Source: Dipteris shenzhenensis (lineage: Eukaryota > Polypodiophyta > Polypodiopsida > Gleicheniales). Taken from it: 64,000 bases of DNA. Each line of letters opens with the position of its first letter. The first letter of the stretch is position 1. Where the stretch lies: the NCBI GenBank assembly GCA_047967505.1, contig CM106538.1. The stretch is one strand, 5' to 3'. Under the pieces are notes generated by a model, which saw only the letters and a program-made list of their open reading frames with translations, searched no databases and was not told where the DNA came from. Below, one piece after another: positions 58,020 to 64,000 of the stretch. The position numbers and the translations under genes are program-made.

Positions 58020-59170
58020 CTAAGTGTATTGACAAGGAGGAGGAGAAGGAGGAGAGGGGAGGAGGAGATGGGGGGTAGAGAGAAGAAGGAGGAAGAGGAA
58101 GAGGAGGAGCAGGAGGAGGAGGAGGAGGAGGAGGAGGGAGGAAGGAGGAGAAAGGAGAAGGAAGGAGGAGGAGGAGGAGGAGGGAGTACAAGGGTAGAGA
58201 GTGAAGGGTAAGGGCATCCTAAAACACGATAGTGTAAGAGAGCATGGTTGCAATGGCGATCAATTGCATGAACACAATAGTGAGCTTGAACATTGAACCC
58301 CAAAGAGTGGGAGCTTCATTCCATTGAGAGATATTTATACATGTTGGTCTCTACACAATCCATAGGTACCTCCATGGTGGGACCTCTTTGTTGACTCTGT
58401 GCCAACATGAACTTATGAAGAAAGAGAAGGTGTTACAACTTTGTGATACAACTTTGTGATACAACTTTGTGTTACAACTTTGTGTTACAACTTCCAGACA
58501 CAACTTTGTGTTACGACTTTGTGTAACAACTTTGTGTTACGAGTTTGTCTACATGAAGAGAGAGAATGTGTTACGACTTTGTGACACAACTTTGTGTTAC
58601 AACTTTGTGTAACAACTTTGTGTTACAACTTCTACATGTAGAGAGAGAATGTGTTACAACTTTGTGTTACAACTTTGTGATACAACTTTGTGTTACAACT
58701 TTGTGATATGACTTTGTGTTACATGGAAACTTTGTGATACAACTTTGTGTTACAACTTTGTGATATGACTTTGTGTTACATGGAGAGAGAGAAGCTCTCC
58801 AACTTGTATAAATACCCCATAATGGAATGAAGCCCACACTCTTTGGGGCATTGTGTTGAGTCTACTTTGGTATTCCAAGCATTTGTCTCAAGTGTCCATG
58901 CTTCCTTGCACTGCACGTCCAAAAGCATGTCCTAACCTTGCAACCCTTCTCCCCTCTCCTCCAACCCTGCAACCCACCCTCTCTCTCTCCTCCTCCCTCC
59001 TCCTCCTTCCTCCTTCTCCTGCTCCTCCCTCCTCCTCCTCCTCCTCCTCCTTCCTCATTCTCCTCCTCCTCTCTCCTCCCCCTCCATCCTCCTCTTCCCT
59101 CCTCCTCCTTCCTCCTCTCACTTCTTTCATCCATGCTCTTACACCTTCTTCCTCTCCCACTCCTATGCTT
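58020..59170. repeat. Imperfect inverted repeat with purine/pyrimidine arms
   Basis: The left arm has a GGA-rich tract (58030-58190), then GGGTAAGGGCATCCTAAAACACG, GTGTAAGAGAGCATGG, then CCCCAAAGAGTGGGAGCTTC. The right arm has the complement in reverse order: GAAGCCCACACTCTTTGGGG (from 58830), CCATGCTTCCTTGCACTGCA, AAGCATGTCCTAACC and a CCT-rich tract (58960-59130). The arms are about 300 bases and diverged. The loop holds the 13-bp minisatellite. Glu/Arg- and Ser/Leu-rich frames in the arms are artefacts. Confidence 0.65.
58431..58795. repeat. 13-bp minisatellite ACAACTTTGTGTT
   Basis: More than twenty copies of a 13-base unit (ACAACTTTGTGTT, with GTGAT, GACTTTG and ATGAC variants), interrupted by TCTACATG-AGAGAGAGAATG spacers at about 58550, 58630 and 58780. 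Confidence 0.92.
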
Positions 59171-59235
59171 TCCTAAACCCTTAAACTCCATGATCTACGA
59201 GGGAGACGAGTTCTCCACCATGTACTCTACTCTGA

Positions 59236-59425
59236 ACCTTGGATCCTCCTTCTAACCCTGGACTCCTTCTAAACCTTGGAACCTCCTTCTAAACCCTGGA
59301 ACTCTTTCTAAACCCTGGAACCTCCTTCTAAACCTTGGAACTCTTTCTAAACCCTGGAACCTCCTTCTGAACCCTGGAACCTCCTTTTGAACCCTTAAAC
59401 TCCTCCTAAACCCTACAACTCCCAA
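59236..59425. repeat. About 21-bp tandem repeat (TAAACCCTGGAACCTCCTTC)
   Basis: Around eight imperfect copies of a 20-22 base unit. An AATAAAG at about 59428 directly follows and could be a polyadenylation signal of the downstream LTR. Confidence 0.75.
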
Positions 59426-59666
59426 TAAAGGCGAAAGCCTTCATTACCTCAACAAAGATGATTTACGTGCCTTTTACACATGCTTGCACTTTGTTTGCTT
59501 ACCACACTTAAGCCTACGTCTCTCACCGGAACACGACTCGAGGTCCTAAGCTACACATATACTACAACCGACAATCCCAATATATCTGTAGGTGACAAAA
59601 AGCCTCGGAACCCTGCAACATAGAATACCTAGCTCTTCCTACGAAAGCAGTAGGAAAGAGCCAACA

Positions 59667-59686
59667 TTTGGCACCGCTGTTGGGGA
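59667..59686 (+). other. gypsy-2 primer-binding site
   Basis: TTTGGCACCGCTGTTGGGGA closely matches the plant gypsy PBS form T-TGGCGCCGTTG-CGGGGA. It follows an LTR-like CA end. Confidence 0.8.
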
Positions 59687-60003
59687 GACTAGCGTCTCAA
59701 GTAGTGAGTAAACATACGTAGGTATGTGTAAAACAAGTCACTACTTCAAACTTTCATGAACATAACACTCAAGGGCAAGGAGAGTAAAATTTTTTTCCAA
59801 TTCTAGCCAAACATATCAACCCCAAACATCCACTTTGGGTTACTACCTTAATAAATTTTCTTAATTTCTTAAATAGAAGCCACATCATATACAATCAGGC
59901 TAGGTAGTGGACACGGATGCGTAGAGCTTTCAATTTGGATCATTTTACCTTTTACAGAAAAGCAAACCGAGCTCTCCATAAAGAGTTATGGCTCGGGAAG
60001 AGT

Positions 60004-60060
60004 TTAGGGTTAAACCCTTAACCTAAACCCTAAACCTAAAATCCAATCCTATAAAAACCT
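60004..60060 (+). promoter_or_regulatory. Telobox-like repeats next to a TATA box
   Basis: TTAAACCCTTAACCTAAACC and CTAAACCTAAA precede CCTATAAAAACC (TATA at about 60050). C/T-rich 'Y-patch' sequence follows. This looks like a plant core promoter, within the gypsy-2 leader rather than its LTR. Sequence appearance only. Confidence 0.4.
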
Positions 60061-60311
60061 ACTCCACCCCCCTCATTCTTCATCTTTCACTTTTTGCCTC
60101 CATTCTCTTCTTCATTCCGAGCCCCATGCAAGACACTCCTCCCTCTCCCCTTACTCCTATCCTCGCAATGTAAGTGACATCGAGCCCCTCTCGCAGCGAT
60201 GACCTAGCCTTCCACCCACCGTCCATTGTTCCACAACAATCCCGTTACATCGAGAAAGACTTGGAGAGCGTTCAGGTGACCACTTCTCCCTGCTTTTCGA
60301 TTTCCGTCTTT

Positions 60312-61950
60312 CAGGTTTTTTGCTCTTTTTTACACCTCCCCCTCTCCCCTCCCCCTCCATTTCCACCTCCCCCTCCCCCCTCCCCCTCCATCTCCACCAC
60401 CACCTCCCCCTCCCCCTTCATCTCCACCTCCCCCTTCCCCCTCCCCCTCCATCTCCACCTCCCCCTCCCCCCTCCCCCTCCATCTCCACCACCACCTCCC
60501 CCCCTCCCCCTCCCCCTCCCCCTCCACCTCCCCCTCTCCCCCTCCCCCTTCATCTCCACCTCCCCCCCTCCCCCTCCCCCTTCATCTCCACCTCCCCCTC
60601 TCCCCCTCCCTCTCCATCTCCACCTTCCCCCCTCCCCCTCCCCCTTCATCTCCACCCCCCCCTCTCCCCCTCCCCCTCCACCACCACCTTCCCCCCTCCC
60701 CCTCCCCCTTCATCTCCACCTCCCCCTCTCCCCCTCCCTCTCCATCTCCACCTTCCCCCCTCCCCCTCCCCCTTCATCTCCACCCCCCCCTCTCCCCCTC
60801 CCCCTTCATCTCCACCTCCCCCTCTCCCCCTCCCCCTCCATCTCCACCTCCCCCTCCCCCTCCCCCTTCATCTCCTCCTCCCCCTCCCCCTCCCCCTTCA
60901 TCTCCCCCTCCCCCTCCCCCCTCCCACCTCCACCACCTCCACCACCTCCCTTTCACTCTCTCTCTTTCTTTCTCTCTCTATCCCCCTCCCTTTATCTCTC
61001 TCATTTTCTCCCCCTCCCCCTCTCTCTCCTTTCTCTCTCCTCTCTCCCCCTTTTTCCCCCCTCTCTCTCTCCACTCTCCCCCTCCCACCCCCTCTTTCTC
61101 TCACTCTCTCCTCTCCCCCCCTCGTTCCCTCTCCCACCCCCTCTCTCTCTCACTCTCTCCTCTCTCCCCCTCATTCCCTCCCCCACCCCTTCTTTCTCTC
61201 ACTCTCTCCTCTCTCCCCCTCGTTCTCTCTCCCACCCCCTCTCTCTCTCACTCTCTCCTCTCTCCCCCTCATTCCCTCCCCCACCCCTTCTCTCTCTCTC
61301 CCCCTTACCCCGGTCAACCCCCAACCCCACCCCACCCCACCTCCACCCCTCCCACGGCGGTGCTCCGTAGAGCCGCCGCCGCCCCCACGCACCCCCCAAC
61401 CCCGCCCCGCCGCCCGCCACCCCTCTCTAGCCCCGCTCATGCCACTCCCCCGCCACCCCTCTCTAACCTCGCTCACGCCACTCCCCCGCCACGCCTCTCT
61501 AGCCTCGCCCCCGCGGCGGCGCACACAGCGCCGCCCCCCACTCACGCCACTCCCCCGCCTCGCCCCCGTGGTGGCACACACAGCGCCGCCCCCCGCTCAT
61601 GCCACTCCCCCACCCTAACCCCGCTCTCACCCCCCGCCCGCCCCGCGCCTCCTCGCTCGGCCCGTGCCTCCCTGCCCCCGCCCGTGCCTCCCCGCCCCCG
61701 CCCACGCCTCCCCGCCCGATGCCTCCCCGCCCCCGCCCGCGCCTCCCCGCCCGACGCCCGCGCGCCCTCCCCCGTCGCCCAGCCCCCTCCCCCCGCCACC
61801 CCTCGCCCTCCCCCGTCGCAAAGCCCCCTCTCCCCTCCACCCCCTCACCCGCGCCCTCGGCCGCCTCACCCCCTCCCCCACGCCGCCCCTCTCCCCCTCT
61901 CAGCGTTGCCCCCCCCCCGGCGCCGCCGTCACGAAGTCCAGCACCCCCCG
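60312..61950 (+). repeat. About 1.6-kb C/T-rich (pyrimidine) tract
   Basis: The plus strand is almost entirely C and T, with some A (in CAT, CAC and CACC words) and a G-containing section after about 61340. Imperfect minisatellite words such as CCCCCTCCATCTCCACCT repeat dozens of times to about 60950, then CTCTCTCTCCCCC-type words to 61300, then CCCCGCCC words. Because TAA, TAG and TGA are rare in such sequence, overlapping Pro/Ser frames of up to 432 codons stay open in several frames at once. I do not call them genes. Confidence 0.9.
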
Positions 61951-62256
61951 TTAAAAAAAAAAAAAAAAAACCTAACCTAAAACTAACTTCGGGTCTCGGG
62001 GGGGTCACTCATCATATGTAACCCTATCACGTGAGTTCAACAGAAGGATATTTTTTATTCCTAAAATTTACAGAAATAAATATACATAAGGGATTATTTA
62101 AAATAGTTTTTGAAAAAATTTACAGATTTGTATAGAAAAGGGGTACATTTTATTGATGAAAAATTTTACAGATAAGGGATTTTAAATATAGGCCTTGAAC
62201 GCATGTGATATAGAGGGTTTATACATAGTGACCCCCCCGAGCTTCGGGTTAGTGAC
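61951..62256. other. Poly(A) run and AT-rich spacer
   Basis: An 18-base A run (about 61953-61970) ends the C-rich tract. Beyond it lie two CGGGGGGGTCACT / GTGACCCCCCCGAG blocks (61998-62008 and 62230-62241) in inverted orientation. They enclose about 220 bases of AT-rich DNA with repeated TTTACAGA words. The inverted GGGGGGTCAC copies could mark a small insertion. Confidence 0.5.
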
Positions 62257-62525
62257 TAACTACGGTTAGGTTAGTTGGTTAACCTAGGTTAGGTTAGGCT
62301 AGGTTAGTTGGTTAACCCTAGGCTAGTTAGTCTAACTCAGTTAGATTAGGTTAAGCTAGGTTAGTTAGCAGAAACCTAGGCTAGGTTAGTTTTGCCTTTG
62401 GTTCGGTTAGTTTAACCTAACCTCAGTTAACGTAACTATAGTTAGTTACACTAACTAAGTTAGACTATGGTCAGTCTAACCCTCACTAGGCTAGGTTAGA
62501 CTAACTGATTAGTTAGTCTAACTAG
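62257..62525. repeat. GGTTAG / CTAACC low-complexity, self-complementary block
   Basis: Dense GGTTAG, GTTAGT, CTAGGTTAG words and their complements (TTAACC, CTAACC) make a roughly 270-base region that can fold on itself in many registers. It resembles degenerate TTAGG-type repeat but has no regular period. Confidence 0.7.
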
Positions 62526-62993
62526 ATCAACTTGGTTTCAACCCCTCGGTTGGACTTAAAGTCCATTCACACCACCATTAGGACCCCCCAAACGCAAAAT
62601 TTACCCCTCCTTTAACCCCTCGAAACTCATCCGTTTGGGACCCAAATTGAACCCCGTTTGAACCCAGATTTCACACACGAAAACACCATGATACCGGGTA
62701 TTTTTCCAGCCCATTGCACACCATTTCAGCATCCCTAGCACACGTTCATTTGTGCCCCCGTGTGGGCCTCATTTTGCATTAATTCACTCGTATTTTCACG
62801 TTGTGACCTCCGATTAACGATCCGTCTGCACCGGCACATTTCCCTACACACGTAGGACAATCTTAGGCACATTATTAACACGACGGTCCCTACAGACACT
62901 AACACCACTCTTACTGTCCTAACAACACCACATCCACAAACGCACTTGGGGTAGCGACACCCTTGGCAAATCACACACAATCTGCATGCAGTT

Positions 62994-63132
62994 ATGTTCC
63001 GACCAATGACTTTGACTCCAACGCTCGCCCCATCTGCAACTAACTCCACTGCAACAACCGCCCCTGCCAATCCTCTACCCCGAATCCCCCCCTGAGATTC
63101 AACAACTCCCTTTAACTCCTCCATGCCCCAAC
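62994..63132 (+). pseudogene. Possible original N-terminus of gypsy-2 gag, frameshifted
   Basis: ATGs at 62994 and 63006 open a frame reading 'MTLTPTLAPSATNSTATTAP' then 'ANPLPRIPP', stopping at TGA just after a run of seven C (about 63086-63092). The downstream gag frame is one register away and is open back to 63016 without an ATG. A change in the C run would join them. This can be a true mutation or a homopolymer sequencing error. Confidence 0.45.
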
Positions 63133-64000
63133 ATGGCTGGACGTCGTCATGACCATGATGGGGATATCGAGCTCGATGCAGAGGCTGACAACTTCTTCAA
63201 TCGACAAAATCACAACAATCAAGGCCGATGCCCCTTGGGAAAACTAGAACTTTCCAAATATAATGGTAGGGGAGACCCAGCTCGCTTCCTCCAGCATTTT
63301 GATGCCGCATGTCGAGCAGGTGGTGATCAATCCCATGAAACTAAGGTGGCTTGGTTTCCAATGGCCTTAATTGATGAGGCGTCAGAATGGTACCTCGACC
63401 TTCTCGTGGAAGAACGTGCCACATGGGACCTACTTCAAACCGAATTCAAACGTCGCTTTCAAACGGAGAGGCTACAAGATGATCCCGCTCTCCAACTCAG
63501 CAAGATCGAACAAGGCCGGAGGGAAGATGTACGCACATACCTGGGAAAGATGAAGAGATTGATCGCCAAATGTGACCCACGCCCAGATGCAAAGTACCTC
63601 ACGGCATGGTTCATAGCAGGTCTAAGAAAGAAAATCCGCAAGGATATGAAAAAGATAAGTAGCTATGAAACATTCAGTGCTGCTCATGCGGCAGCCATTG
63701 ACATCGAAGATGGCATGACAGATTTAGACACTTGCAGTGATGATGCCAGATCAAATACACGAGATAAACGCTCGAAAAAAGGTAAATCAAAGGACACTGC
63801 CGAAACATCCAATGAAGATCGCCTAGAGGCCATGACCTTGAAGCTGAAAGAAGATATGATGCAGGCCATGGATCAAAAACTCCACTTGTCTCAGCCGCCA
63901 ACTCAAACATATCCACGGCGAGAAAATGTCTGGTGCCCACACTACTTGGCAAATCATACAGCAAATGAATGCCCAGTCCTAAGAGCAAGGATCACTGCAC
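63133..64000 (+). CDS. gypsy-2 gag (partial, open at window end)
   Basis: ATG 63133 opens 289 codons with no stop to the end of the window. The Retrotrans_gag domain is clear: 'LGKLELSKYNGRGDPARFLQHF' (split here by residues 34-55), 'EASEWYLDLL' (about 82-91), 'LLQTEFKRRFQ', 'LQLSKIEQGRREDVRTYLGKM' (about 120-140), 'LTAWFIAGLRKKIRKDM' and 'AAHAAAIDIE'. A Lys/Ser-rich hinge is followed by 'WCPHYLANHTANEC' (about 268-281), a knuckle-like C-x6-H-x4-C. It packages element RNA in virus-like particles inside the cell. Unlike the other gypsy copy it shows no decay in the part seen. The true start may lie upstream (62994 or 63006) if the C-run frameshift is not real. Confidence 0.87.
   Translation, partial: MAGRRHDHDGDIELDAEADNFFNRQNHNNQGRCPLGKLELSKYNGRGDPARFLQHFDAACRAGGDQSHETKVAWFPMALIDEASEWYLDLLVEERATWDLLQTEFKRRFQTERLQDDPALQLSKIEQGRREDVRTYLGKMKRLIAKCDPRPDAKYLTAWFIAGLRKKIRKDMKKISSYETFSAAHAAAIDIEDGMTDLDTCSDDARSNTRDKRSKKGKSKDTAETSNEDRLEAMTLKLKEDMMQAMDQKLHLSQPPTQTYPRRENVWCPHYLANHTANECPVLRARITA

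Larger units (their letters stand above)
59426..64000 (+). mobile_element. Ty3/gypsy element gypsy-2, 5' part (runs off the window)
   Basis: The LTR 3' end (…GAGCCAACA, 59666), a gypsy-type PBS (59667-59686), a very long leader, and an open gag from 63133 to the window end show a plus-strand Ty3/gypsy element. The left border of its LTR is not resolved; it may lie within or just right of the inverted repeat at 58.0-59.2 kb. No pol is inside the window. Confidence 0.8.

Noticed and set aside
57960-58253. Glu-rich and Ser/Leu-rich frames near 58.1 kb, and their counterparts at 58.9-59.2 kb.
   Set aside because: GGA/CCT repeat translations in the arms of an inverted repeat.
60174-61980. Long Pro/Ser-rich open frames (398, 432 and 206 codons) and the Gly/Arg/Glu-rich frames opposite.
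   Set aside because: They overlap in several frames at once and exist only because C/T-rich sequence rarely forms stop codons.
62735-63124. 129-codon Cys/Val-rich minus-strand frame.
   Set aside because: No family match, and it lies opposite the 5' side of gypsy-2 gag. Composition-driven.

Overview
This window looks like repeat-dominated nuclear DNA of a land plant with a large genome. The evidence is plant-type Ty1/copia and Ty3/gypsy elements with initiator-Met-tRNA or gypsy-type primer sites, LINEs, a hAT element, a Mutator-like element and a Helitron-class element. A seed-free plant such as a fern is my guess only; the sequence does not settle it. I support one host-type gene: a 207-residue GNAT N-acetyltransferase in two exons (2111-2822), whose closest resemblance, from memory of the family, is to fungal-style members.

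Layout. 0-1.1 kb: decayed LINE endonuclease, minus strand. 2.1-2.8 kb: the GNAT gene. 4.9-7.1 kb: decayed hAT transposase, minus strand. 7.2-11.4 kb: gene-free DNA with short tandem repeats. 11.4-13.0 kb: decayed LINE reverse transcriptase carrying a 211-bp tandem duplication and long CA tracts. 14.8-15.4 kb: coiled-coil, LINE ORF1-like fragment. 15.5-20.8 kb: non-coding, with two tandem duplications, a pre-miRNA-like hairpin and a possible solo LTR.

The centre (about 21.0-58.0 kb) is a nest of transposons inside transposons. The outermost layer is a minus-strand Helitron of Helentron type, with a DUF6570-like region, Rep, PIF1-type helicase and an APE-like endonuclease. It is cut into three blocks by two insertions. 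Insertion one (24295-42020) is a minus-strand gypsy element. It holds copia-D (25244-36436, plus strand), which holds a 3952-bp Mutator-like element (29013-32964), which is itself full of foldback repeats. Insertion two (42390-57210) is copia-A, a non-coding LTR element. Its right LTR holds copia-B (45186-57000, minus strand), and copia-B holds copia-C (45933-51430, plus strand). Target-site duplications are exact for copia-A (CTTTG), B (GGGAA), C (CTTCA) and the Mutator-like element (CAATGCACC). Copia-D has CTGTT/CTATT. For each of these inserts that lies in coding sequence (A, C, D, MULE), removing the insert plus one target copy restores the host element's frame. LTR divergence falls with nesting depth (A > B > C; gypsy > D).

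The right edge (58.0-64.0 kb) has an imperfect inverted repeat around an ACAACTTTGTGTT minisatellite. After it comes the 5' part of another gypsy element (PBS at 59667). That element has an unusually long leader of about 3.4 kb, including a roughly 1.6-kb almost pure C/T tract, and a gag frame open from 63133 past the end of the window.

Most stop codons inside the old reading frames sit where Gln (CAG/CAA) or Arg (CGA) is expected. This fits C-to-T decay of methylated transposons rather than a changed genetic code.
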